DNA from: Jeongeupia naejangsanensis
Lineage (GTDB): Bacteria > Pseudomonadota > Gammaproteobacteria > Burkholderiales > Chitinibacteraceae
Length of the DNA stretch: 64,000 nt
Reading direction: 5' to 3'
NCBI RefSeq assembly: GCF_016865585.1
Contig: NZ_JAESND010000007.1
Span: 124,001-188,000, forward strand
Below the pieces are notes generated by a model that worked only from the letters and a program-made list of their open reading frames with translations, did no database searches and was not told the origin of the DNA. Below are positions 1 through 7,398 of the stretch, one piece after another. The number at the start of each line of letters is the position of its first letter. Within the stretch, counting starts at the first letter, position 1. The position numbers and the translations under genes are program-made.

Positions 1-305
1 CCGAGCGTCACGTGCACGAAGGCGCCCTCGCGTACCAGCGAATAGAGCAGCGAGCCGCAACGGCCGCAGCGCACGTCGTGTGCAAGCGCTTCGCCATAGA
101 TCAGCAGTTCGTCTTCTCCCTGCGTGATGTTCAGCTTTTCGCGCTCGATGCCGGCAAACGCTTTGAATGCCGAACCGGTTGCGCGCCGGCATTGGGCGCA
201 GTGGCAGTTGAGCGCATAGACGAATTCGTCGGCCACGGTGTAACGCACCGCGCCGCAGAGGCACTGGCCATTCAGGGAGAGGGGGGAGTGCGGGGTGGTG
301 TGCAT
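1..305 (-). CDS. GFA-family zinc protein, partial (3' end outside window)
   Basis: N-terminal 101 residues of a protein with the GFA fold (named after glutathione-dependent formaldehyde-activating enzyme). The zinc-ligand cysteines are in the usual places: CLC at 15-17, CHCAQC at 34-39 and CGRCGS from residue 80. Most family members have no proven substrate, so formaldehyde activation should not be assumed. The start ATG lies 6 nt beyond the stop of the esterase-like gene on the same strand, suggesting cotranscription. A second GFA gene lies on the far side of that gene. The C-terminus cannot be judged because it is cut by the window edge. Confidence 0.88.
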   Translation of the reverse strand, partial: MHTTPHSPLSLNGQCLCGAVRYTVADEFVYALNCHCAQCRRATGSAFKAFAGIEREKLNITQGEDELLIYGEALAHDVRCGRCGSLLYSLVREGAFVHVTL

Positions 306-311
306 GGATGG

Positions 312-1919
312 TCAGTCGGTCTGGGTCTGGGTTTTGTGGAAAACGAGGTAGTCGAAGTCCCGGGACGGAAGCACCGTTTCAAACTGCCGCTCTTGCACGG
401 TTGCATTGCTGTCAGCGGGAATGTTGCGCATCGCCATCGGATGGCTGAACCATCCGCGGGCTGGTTCCGGCAAGTCCGATAGCGGCAAGAGATACCCGGA
501 TTGCAGCGGCGAGCGATCAAGATAGCTTTCCAGTGTTTCTGGTGGCGGCGCAGCAGTCCGGTAGGTATTGACGCGATAGCCGCTCCCATATTCGATTGCG
601 CTGAACTTGCCCCGTCCAAATGACCCGGCAATAGCAATGTAGCGTTTGCCGTATTTTTCGGACAGATGATTCCCGAGCCGGTTTCCGAGATAGCCCGTGT
701 CCGATTTGCTGATATGAGCGTTATGGCACAACACCAACAGTATTTCCCGAGGGGGAAGCTTGCGTTCCAGACTTGTTACGACCTCCGCCATTGCCTTGTC
801 GCGCAGGCTATACGACTCGGGAAATGGCTTGCGGTAGTCCGCTAGCATGCGGGTACGGGCATTTGTCGCGAGCCAGGCGTATTCGTATTCGACAGGGCTC
901 GTTGCCTTGATCCAGTCGGTTTCGTTGGTGCTGAAGCTTGCCAGTAATGCGTTACCCTGAGCGACCGGCCCATCAAGCGCCTGTGCGTCTCCTGCGTTCC
1001 CTTTACCTTGCAGCAGCCGCACCGCCATGGAAGCCCATTGCGGGTCGAACAGTTTTTCGAATGCCTCTTTATCGGCGGGGCTGACTTTTGCAATGAACTG
1101 AAGCAACTGCTCGTTGTTGCCACTTGTTCGAGGGTCGATACCGACGAGCCGGACTTTGTTTTTTGTGCCCGTATTGTATTCCCGAAGTCCGTCGAAAAAC
1201 GCCATGACGCCATCGGCCTGCCAGAGTGGGAACTGCAGTGCGGCTCTTGCTTTGCGCCGACCGACATCATCACCTTGGATGTAGCCGTTCATGGGTGACA
1301 GCTCATCATGCGGCAGCTCGATTGCGATTGAATGCAGTCGGCCTGTTCTTGCAAGCGCCAATGTCAAGGCGAGACGATCCTGCCAGAATTCTGTGCCGCC
1401 ATGGCTGGGTTCGCCGAGGCCGACAATTCGTGTCGTGGCGAGCTGTTCAGTGGCAAGGTGTTGCCACGTTTCGCGGGTGAGTGGTTGCGCGGCATTGCTC
1501 AGCCATTTTTCGAAGTCGACCATTCGGGCCCGATGCTCGGCCGGGCCCTTTTGCTCGGTTATTTTCAGCATAAATGGCGTTGTTTCGGACGTGCTCCAAT
1601 TCTGGACCGAAACGCCATACATGCCTGCATCTGGGGCAATGAACCGGCGGGTATAGGAATTCGTACCGTAGATCGATGTCGTATAATCGGCAAGACGGGT
1701 ACCGTCCGGTGTTTTGGCAACCACATCCATGACCCAGCCCGGCGCAGCCAGATCGAGCTGCACCAGTTCACCGGCTTGAAGCGGTAACGTAAAAACGGCA
1801 ATGCTTTTGGGTTCCAGTCGGCCACTTGTTCCCTCTGAAGGAAGCGGTTCGGCTGCGTGGACTAGGGTGATGGCCAACATACTTGTCCATATCGAATGTA
1901 TTTTTAGCTGCATTGCCAT
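312..1919 (-). CDS. Erythromycin esterase family protein, exported
   Basis: A 535-residue protein with a hydrophobic N-terminal export signal (about residues 1-22, ending near HAAEP), a beta-rich N-terminal part (about 30-125) and an EreA-like domain (about 140-510). Family hallmarks are visible: GLGEPSHGGTEFW at 167-179 and LCHNAH at 397-402, which carry the catalytic glutamate and histidine region. The family includes macrolide esterases and succinoglycan-biosynthesis proteins; most chromosomal members are uncharacterised, so macrolide resistance is only a possibility. No strong Shine-Dalgarno is seen; ATG codons at residues 1 and 3 are both possible. It is probably in an operon with the downstream GFA gene. 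Confidence 0.88.
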   Translation of the reverse strand: MAMQLKIHSIWTSMLAITLVHAAEPLPSEGTSGRLEPKSIAVFTLPLQAGELVQLDLAAPGWVMDVVAKTPDGTRLADYTTSIYGTNSYTRRFIAPDAGMYGVSVQNWSTSETTPFMLKITEQKGPAEHRARMVDFEKWLSNAAQPLTRETWQHLATEQLATTRIVGLGEPSHGGTEFWQDRLALTLALARTGRLHSIAIELPHDELSPMNGYIQGDDVGRRKARAALQFPLWQADGVMAFFDGLREYNTGTKNKVRLVGIDPRTSGNNEQLLQFIAKVSPADKEAFEKLFDPQWASMAVRLLQGKGNAGDAQALDGPVAQGNALLASFSTNETDWIKATSPVEYEYAWLATNARTRMLADYRKPFPESYSLRDKAMAEVVTSLERKLPPREILLVLCHNAHISKSDTGYLGNRLGNHLSEKYGKRYIAIAGSFGRGKFSAIEYGSGYRVNTYRTAAPPPETLESYLDRSPLQSGYLLPLSDLPEPARGWFSHPMAMRNIPADSNATVQERQFETVLPSRDFDYLVFHKTQTQTD

Positions 1920-2104
1920 TCAGTCCGCTTTGAAATTAAAACTTGATATGCATCGAAAACACCGAGGGCAGTTTCCATGGTAATGGCAACTGAGTGCGAC
2001 AGGGTTTGTGTTTTTTATTGTTTTGACTTTTGCAAATTGGAAATTGAAGATTACATTCAATGATGCCCATCGTAGCCAATATCGACTCAGGGCGTTGATA
2101 CGGA

Positions 2105-2506
2105 TTACCGATGCCCGGGTTCCCATTCGGCGTGGCTCTTTATATCGGCCTCGTACTCCAGCCAGGGGACGGCATGGGAGGCCCAGATCCGGTGCGACGG
2201 CCGCTGGCCGGGGTCGTCGTCCAGAGTGGCGATCCGCAGGACCAGGTGCGCCTTGCTTTCCTTTTGTGCGACCAGATGGCTGCCGCAATGGCCGCAGAAG
2301 TAGCGTTTCTTGCCCGGCGACGATTCGTAGTGTTTCAGCAGCTCGACGCCCTTGAGCCAGCGGAAATGCGCGTGCAGGACGCCGGCGGTGGTGTTGAAGG
2401 CCGCCGCGTGCGCCTTGCGGCAGGTATGGCAGGCGCAATGGCCGATTCCGGTGTCGAGCCGGTCCACTTCGTATTCGATGGACTTGCAAAGGCAACTGCC
2501 GCGCAT
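2105..2506 (-). CDS. GFA-family zinc protein
   Basis: A 133-residue protein of the GFA fold, a little diverged from the one at the window start. Zinc-ligand cysteines: C5 and C7 (GSCLCKS), C24, C26 and C29 (GHCACHTC), C71 and C74 (CGHCGS). I placed the start at MRGSC because an AGGAG ribosome site lies 8 nt upstream and because this puts the first CxC at the usual distance from the N-terminus; the longer open frame upstream has no family similarity. Substrate unknown. It follows the HExxH membrane protein gene by 37 nt on the same strand. Confidence 0.9.
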   Translation of the reverse strand: MRGSCLCKSIEYEVDRLDTGIGHCACHTCRKAHAAAFNTTAGVLHAHFRWLKGVELLKHYESSPGKKRYFCGHCGSHLVAQKESKAHLVLRIATLDDDPGQRPSHRIWASHAVPWLEYEADIKSHAEWEPGHR

Positions 2507-2543
2507 GGGGCGACTCCTGAGGGGATGAGTGGAAGAGGGCCCG

Positions 2544-2984
2544 CTAGGCGCGCGGCGGATCCTTGTCGTCGGCTTGTGCCGGTTTGTCCTGCTCGGCCAG
2601 GCGTTGCGCGCAGCGCGTGCGGGCCTGAACTTCAAAATGGTTGGACCAGTACGGATGACGACCCCGGCACAGCTGGATCAGGCTGGACGCCGGATAAGCC
2701 AGCAGGAACACCACGCCCCAGCGCTCGTACTGTCTCACGTGTTCCAGCTCATGCGTGCGGAGTTGCGCGAGTGTCGCCTTGCTGCCGCCGAGCACCACAT
2801 GGCCGAAGGTGATCGCCCCGAGCCGGCGCCGCATGTATTCGGTGCCCGGTACGGCCACTTCCAGCACCCCGTGGCGGATCTGCGCCTTGCCGCCGAGGAG
2901 CAGGGCGGGCATCGCCAGCAGCAAGCCCAAAGCCGAACAGGGCGCGGCCCAGAGATAACGGAGCACATCAGCAAGCAGGCGCAT
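2544..2984 (-). CDS. Small membrane protein with HExxH motif, unknown function
   Basis: A 146-residue protein. Residues 13-31 form one hydrophobic segment; residues 60-110 hold the conserved core: ITFGHVVLGG, then HELEHVRQYERWG with the metalloprotease-like HELEH at 78-82, then a second hydrophobic patch and GRHPYWSNHFE. This matches a widespread proteobacterial family usually annotated only as hypothetical or 'signal peptide' protein. The HExxH plus the downstream NxFExxA-like segment would suit a minimal zinc peptidase, but activity is not established. The start was chosen where the hydrophobic N-terminus begins; the ribosome site (GAGTGA) is weak. Confidence 0.75.
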   Translation of the reverse strand: MRLLADVLRYLWAAPCSALGLLLAMPALLLGGKAQIRHGVLEVAVPGTEYMRRRLGAITFGHVVLGGSKATLAQLRTHELEHVRQYERWGVVFLLAYPASSLIQLCRGRHPYWSNHFEVQARTRCAQRLAEQDKPAQADDKDPPRA

Positions 2985-3288
2985 TGCGTTCACTCGCGGA
3001 TGGCGCTGGCACCGGGGCCACGCCGTGATGACGCCGGTACGCACGCGGGTTTCACCGCCAGTCCCTGCTGTTCGTCGGTTTGCGCTGGCGCCAGGCATGC
3101 GTCCGGCACCCCGCTATCCATTGCACGACAACGCCTGCGGCACGTTTGGCGACGCATCAGAATATAAATCACGAGAAAGATTTCAATAATTGTATTGCAT
3201 GAGTTTATTTCTTGTTCATAAGCTTTTCCTTGCTTATGCAGAAAGCATAAGTCGATTGCACATCAATTTCACTTTCAAGGAAATCGTC
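2985..3288. other. Intergenic region, divergent promoters
   Basis: No credible gene. The right half, from about 3160, is AT-rich and must hold the promoter of the MACPF gene. It contains an inverted repeat (CTTATGC, 5-nt loop, GCATAAG) at 3233-3251, about 40 nt before the MACPF start. Confidence 0.6.
3233..3251. promoter_or_regulatory. Inverted repeat upstream of MACPF gene
   Basis: Perfect 7-nt arms CTTATGC and GCATAAG with loop AGAAA, inside the AT-rich leader 38-56 nt upstream of the MACPF ATG. It could be an operator or a 5'UTR hairpin; no known regulator site was recognised. Confidence 0.35.
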
Positions 3289-4740
3289 ATGCAGAACGTC
3301 GACTTGCCGAAGGCCCGCGTCAACTTCTCCGCCAACCACTCCCTGCAGCTGCTGCGGTTGCAGGCGGGTCTGGACGAAGCGGTGCTCCCCGGCGTAGAGG
3401 CCATCGGGCTTGGCTACAACCCGTTCCTGGGGTACGCGACCGTGAACAGTGGGACCGTCCAGCTGTTCGACTGGGCGAACACGAAAATGAAAAAAGTGTC
3501 GTTCAACCCCGGTTTTGTCGTGCCCGAAATCGTCGATGTGCAGCAGAACGACAGTGCAAGCTACACCAACGTCACAGGCAGCACGATCGCCGAATACCAG
3601 AAAAACCTTGCAACCAGCGTGGCCATCGAAGGCAGGTACAACTTCTTCAGCGGCTCGCTTTCCACCGACTACGAAGAGAATTCGCTGCGCAACGCCGAGA
3701 GCGAGTTCTCCCGCATCCAGCAGTCGATCAACCTCTGGTCGTTGCGACTGCCATCGGTGAAAGCGCTGCGTGATCTGATGCTGCCGTACCTGCGTGCGCA
3801 GCTCGACCAGCTGGACGTGAAGAACCCGGGGGCAATCAGCAGGTACTTCGACACCGTGGGCAGCCATTTCCTGACCGGGATCGTGATGGGCGGGCGCGCG
3901 GTACTGGCGTCGTCGACGAACAAGCTGAAGGTCAAGCGCGATTACTCGGTTTCGGTGGTGGCCAAAGCCAGCTACGAAGGACTGACCGGCCAGCTGAGCG
4001 CGGAAGCCAAGGCCAAGTACGGCGAATCCATCAGCAGCTTCACCCAGTACTCGAATACCCACCAGGAGGTCCTGGGTGGCGACGGCACCAAGGCGCAGGC
4101 CGTGTTCAGCGGCAAGGAAGGCTATCAGGCGTGGGTCGACAGCGTCGGCACGTCACCGGATTTCGTCGATTTCGTCCCGACGATTCCGATGCTGGAAATC
4201 TGGAGCCTGTGCGAGACCGACGAGCAAGCCAATGCAATGAAACTGCATTACGAACAGGTGTGGGCGCCTGCGCAGTCGGCCAAGTACCAGCTCAAGCCGA
4301 ACTATATCGACCAGCTGGTGGTGATCTCTGGCGGCAATTCGTCCATCGAGCCGCCAGCCGGCTACTCGAAGATCCCGTACGACCTCAATACCGGTGCCGG
4401 CGGCGATTTCATCTACCTGTGCTATCACGAGCAGGCGTGGGACGCGGGCAATCCGAGGAAGGCGGTGACGGCGATCAAGATCATCTACAACCGCGAGCCG
4501 ACGCCGGACGGCTACATCAAGCTGCCGCAGGACCTGAACAAGGGCGCTGGCGGTGACGACGTGTATCTCTGCTACAAGCCCGACGACTACAACATCAGCA
4601 GTGCGATCAACAAGGTCTCCGTCATTGGCGGCAACAATGCCGACATCAATGCTCCTTATGGCTATGAAAAAATCCCGGGCGACCTGAACAAGGGGGCGGG
4701 CGGTGAATTCATCTACGTCTGCACGTTTGTAAGCAAGTAA
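3289..4740 (+). CDS. MACPF-domain pore-forming protein with C-terminal beta-prism
   Basis: A 483-residue protein. Residues about 20-330 form a MACPF domain; its signature YFDTVGSHFLTGIVMGG is at 186-202. Residues 345-483 hold three copies of the motif GY-KIP-DLN-GAGG-xxYLC at about 358-378, 408-428 and 458-478. The 50-residue period implies a threefold beta-prism of the MABP type, as in Photorhabdus Plu-MACPF and the Chromobacterium insecticidal protein GNIP1Aa. From those families one infers binding to target membranes followed by pore formation. There is no signal peptide, so release is unexplained. The start was chosen at MQNVD because AAGGAAA lies 5 nt upstream. The gene stands alone, with its own AT-rich promoter and two terminators. 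Confidence 0.93.
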   Translation: MQNVDLPKARVNFSANHSLQLLRLQAGLDEAVLPGVEAIGLGYNPFLGYATVNSGTVQLFDWANTKMKKVSFNPGFVVPEIVDVQQNDSASYTNVTGSTIAEYQKNLATSVAIEGRYNFFSGSLSTDYEENSLRNAESEFSRIQQSINLWSLRLPSVKALRDLMLPYLRAQLDQLDVKNPGAISRYFDTVGSHFLTGIVMGGRAVLASSTNKLKVKRDYSVSVVAKASYEGLTGQLSAEAKAKYGESISSFTQYSNTHQEVLGGDGTKAQAVFSGKEGYQAWVDSVGTSPDFVDFVPTIPMLEIWSLCETDEQANAMKLHYEQVWAPAQSAKYQLKPNYIDQLVVISGGNSSIEPPAGYSKIPYDLNTGAGGDFIYLCYHEQAWDAGNPRKAVTAIKIIYNREPTPDGYIKLPQDLNKGAGGDDVYLCYKPDDYNISSAINKVSVIGGNNADINAPYGYEKIPGDLNKGAGGEFIYVCTFVSK

Positions 4741-4761
4741 AACCGGACCCGCGAGCATGAG

Positions 4762-4790
4762 GCCCCGCTCCCTTTGGGGGCGGGGCTTTG
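4762..4790 (+). terminator. Rho-independent terminator after MACPF gene
   Basis: GC-rich hairpin with arms GCCCCGC/GCGGGGC extended by CCC/GGG, followed by TTTG, 21 nt past the MACPF stop. Confidence 0.75.
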
Positions 4791-4822
4791 CTTGAGGCGA
4801 CTCCGTACGATGACTCCCTTTT

Positions 4823-4846
4823 CCCCGTCTCGTGACGGGGTTTTTT
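4823..4846 (+). terminator. Second terminator after MACPF gene
   Basis: Perfect CCCCGTC/GACGGGG hairpin followed by six T. It is the second of two tandem terminators isolating the MACPF gene from the convergent chitinase. Confidence 0.85.
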
Positions 4847-4896
4847 GTTTGTCGCAACCGGGGCCCGTCGCGGGTAGCCCGGTTGATGCCGCGGGA

Positions 4897-4924
4897 GTCC
4901 GGCCCGGCTTGCGCCGGGCCGGAC
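4897..4924 (-). terminator. Strong hairpin just after chitinase stop
   Basis: Perfect 12-bp arms (GTCCGGCCCGGC and its complement) with a 4-nt loop, starting 4 nt after the chitinase stop codon. There is no T run, so it may act as a 3' stabiliser rather than an intrinsic terminator. Confidence 0.5.
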
Positions 4925-4928
4925 AGGC

Positions 4929-5936
4929 TTACTGGCCGAGGTTGGTCAGGAAGCGGTTGGTGAACGCCAGATTGGCGCTGCCGTTGGTGCCGGCAATGTC
5001 ACGGTCGAACGACCAGTGGTGCACGCCGGCCAGGCCGTTCTGCTTCACGAAGGCCGACACGACATCCGCATCGGCCAGGGTGAAGGTTTCACCGCCGACG
5101 TCATTGGCGGCGATCATCGGCGTCACTTCGATCTGGCTGTACGGCAGCTTGTAGAAGTTGTGCAGGTCCATTGCCGCCTGGATGGCCGACTGGCCCATCT
5201 GGCACTGGCCGCCACTGACCACGCAGATCCCGTTGGACGGCGGGTTGCCGTAGTCCATGGTCATCAGGTTGATCGTGTAGTTGGTCAGGCCCTGGCTCTG
5301 GATCGCGTTCATCACGACCTTGCCGGTATCGCCGAGCGGATTCGGCGAATTCGCACCCATGTCGGTGGCCACGGTGGCCCCGGCCGGGCTGGTCGCCAGC
5401 GTGGCGAGGGTGAAGCTGAAGCGCAGCTGCGGGTAGGTCTTCTGCGCCACGATCACCCGTTTGACCAGCTCGATGATCTGCGCCTGGCTCTGACCGGCTT
5501 CGATGTCGAAGTCGATCCCGATCATGTTGGCCGAGTAGTAGTTGTTGATGAACTTGGTGAAGCCGGCGTCGCTGCCGCAGGTGAACGCGCCGGCTGCACC
5601 GCCGGTCGACACCACGTACTTCTTGCCGGCGTTGACGAACATCGGGATGTTGGTCGCGGCAAAGGTCGCCGGCAGCATGCCGGCGAGGTTTTCACCGACC
5701 GGCGATGGCGACGAGGAGCCGCATTCGCCGGTGACGAAGGCCCAGGTCAGCGTCGACAGGTTGGCCGGCATGGCGCTGGTGACGTCCACGACGGTGCCGT
5801 TGGCATTGCGGCTGCGCATGCCGTCGGTATTCCAGTCGGTGTTGACGGTGACGTCCTTGTACGGACTGTCGATGAACTTCGGCGCCGTGCCGCTCGGCGT
5901 CGGAGCCGACGCCGACGCCGACACCGACGCCGACAT
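4929..5936 (-). CDS. GH18 chitinase, catalytic part (frame separated from its N-terminus)
   Basis: The open frame begins in a Ser/Ala-rich linker (about 18 residues ending PTPSGTAP) and continues through a GH18 catalytic domain to its natural stop (335 codons). The catalytic signature is MIGIDFDIEAG; the acid/base glutamate is present, but the first Asp of the usual DxxDxDxE is Ile. NLMTMDYG and HHWSFDRD follow as in family 18 chitinases of this group. It hydrolyses chitin outside the cell if exported. The apparent ATG lies inside the linker repeat with no ribosome site; the true N-terminus (signal peptide and chitin-binding module) is in another frame just upstream, so this is probably the larger part of one broken gene. 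Confidence 0.8.
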   Translation of the reverse strand: MSASVSASASAPTPSGTAPKFIDSPYKDVTVNTDWNTDGMRSRNANGTVVDVTSAMPANLSTLTWAFVTGECGSSSPSPVGENLAGMLPATFAATNIPMFVNAGKKYVVSTGGAAGAFTCGSDAGFTKFINNYYSANMIGIDFDIEAGQSQAQIIELVKRVIVAQKTYPQLRFSFTLATLATSPAGATVATDMGANSPNPLGDTGKVVMNAIQSQGLTNYTINLMTMDYGNPPSNGICVVSGGQCQMGQSAIQAAMDLHNFYKLPYSQIEVTPMIAANDVGGETFTLADADVVSAFVKQNGLAGVHHWSFDRDIAGTNGSANLAFTNRFLTNLGQ

Positions 5937-6102
5937 AGGCGGTGTGGGTCACCAGCGCCTGATAGTCGTTACCGCTGTAGGACACGTAAGTGCCCGCGGT
6001 ATAGGTCTGGCCTTCCTGCCAGACCGGGTACGCCGCGAATGCGTACGACGCTGCGATTGCGACAGGCAGAACGGCCCACGCCATCTTCTTGGTGTGCATC
6101 AT
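5692..6102 (-). pseudogene. Chitinase N-terminal fragment: signal peptide and CBM5/12 module, frameshifted
   Basis: Starts with a clear signal peptide (MMHTKKMAWAVLPVAIAASY, cleaved near AFA-AYP) and a chitin-binding module of family 5/12: YPVWQEGQTYTAGTYVSY, then SGNDYQALVTHTAYVG. The usual C-terminal third of this module (a NP-x-LW segment) is missing; the frame instead enters a (GTCGGC)n repeat giving VGVGVG and then nonsense down to 5692. The GH18 domain continues one base out of phase. An SD-like GGAG lies 10 nt before the first ATG. Either the gene is a genuine pseudogene or phase variant, or bases are wrong in the repeat. Confidence 0.7.
5905..5934. repeat. Hexanucleotide repeat in chitinase linker
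   Basis: Five consecutive units of GCCGAC (one is ACCGAC). On the coding strand this is (GTCGGC)n, read as Val-Gly in the N-terminal frame and Ser-Ala in the catalytic frame. The frame break lies in or next to it. Confidence 0.9.
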
Positions 6103-6620
6103 TTCGAAACATCTCCACTCAGGTTTTTATGGCCAATCGTTTCCGTCTGCCTGCTGGCAGCGTCACCCGGAGCGGAATCGGAAAAGCCGTCCCGAAGCGA
6201 GATTGACCTTCGTTGCTTTCAACACCGGAGCACGGTGCCCCGCCATTAACCTGAAGTGGCTTGTAGTGCGTCAATGACCGCCGGCAGGAGACAAGCCGTG
6301 TCAACCAAATGCAGCGTTGCTTTGGTGTCTGCCCCTTGCGGGGCCCGAGTTGGGAAGCCGCGTCTTTTCCCGCGTTGCGGGCAGTGCCTCCGTTCCGGCA
6401 GATCCGGTCAGCGGCTGGCAGACGCGGGCGGCGACCGCCCATCCCGGACGGGTGGCAGGCCGGATGGGCGTCCTTGGGCGTTTGCGCAACAAGGCATCAA
6501 CAGACCGGCGTGCGGCCTGATTGCCTTGAGATCGGCGGGCGTTCGGTTCGTTTGGTGAAGCCGGTCAGCCCGCCCGGGCACCGGTTGCCGGGTCGCCAGC
6601 AGTGGACTGCCCGGACTTGT
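6103..6620. other. Intergenic region
   Basis: No credible gene on either strand: the open frames have no recognisable composition or motif. The left end must hold the chitinase promoter (minus strand); nothing else was recognised. Confidence 0.6.
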
Positions 6621-6992
6621 CTAACCGCAAAGATTGCTGCCGAGTCGTTCGCCATCGAACCAGTTGAACACGCATGTCGTCGGCGGGCCGAGCGGCGCCT
6701 GTTGCGGATCAACGCCCGAAAGCTGCTGTACCTGAGCCCTGAACCAGCAGTGGAATTCTTCCGACGCATTGGCGTAGCACGCTGCCGCCGCTGCCGGATC
6801 GTCGACCATGCTGATCGCGATCACCCACGGGCCGTTCCCGGTCTCCTGCAGGTGCCAGGATTCGTGCGATACCCCGTAATGACGGAAGAACTGCTCGGCT
6901 TCCTGTTTGCGTTCACCGGCGAGCGCGGCGATGAACGCATTCATCGCTTCGACGGGCTGGAGCAGCGGAAAGGCGCGGACGACGATCGGCAT
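6621..6992 (-). CDS. Hypothetical protein (DUF6176-like)
   Basis: A 123-residue cytoplasmic protein without signal peptide. It resembles small alpha/beta-barrel-like proteins of the DUF6176 type: an N-terminal VVRAFPLLQP, a central HESWHLQETGNGPWVIAISM stretch of alternating strands, then EEFHCWFRAQV. The start ATG was chosen because a perfect AGGAGG lies just 4-5 nt upstream; an upstream in-frame ATG has none. Function unknown; the family assignment is from memory of the pattern and only moderately sure. Confidence 0.7.
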   Translation of the reverse strand: MPIVVRAFPLLQPVEAMNAFIAALAGERKQEAEQFFRHYGVSHESWHLQETGNGPWVIAISMVDDPAAAAACYANASEEFHCWFRAQVQQLSGVDPQQAPLGPPTTCVFNWFDGERLGSNLCG

Positions 6993-7398
6993 GGGACCTC
7001 CTCGCAAGGGCTGGCGGGTACTGGACATCTTCCCAATCTAGCGGCTGCCGGGTGGCCATACGTCGCGTGATGCCGCCGGTGCGCGCACACCGGGGCCGCA
7101 CAGACCGCGAACCTTGGTCAAGTTCGTTGAACGCTTCGGGATCGTCGGTGATTTTGGGTCATGGCGCTGTCGGTCCGGCGAACAGATACGCCGACGGGCG
7201 GATGCCCTGCGTGATCACCCGCTGTCGCGCACGATCTTCGTGGCGTACGGCGACCGAGGCAGCCATGCGAAGGGATAACGGACCGCCAGCGTCGAGCGCG
7301 CCGTCGCCCCTGTCGCCCCCGTCAGCCCTGCGGTACCGGATTGTGCGCGCGAGGCCGTGAGCGTGTGGTGCGGCGCTGTTACAAGGTCCGCTTCCGGT
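6993..7398. other. Intergenic region
   Basis: About 400 nt between two minus-strand genes. No gene, repeat or clear terminator recognised. Confidence 0.5.

Noticed and set aside
5888-5940. Programmed ribosomal frameshifting in the chitinase
   Set aside because: No slippery heptamer with downstream structure was seen, and part of the CBM is missing; mutation or sequence error is simpler.
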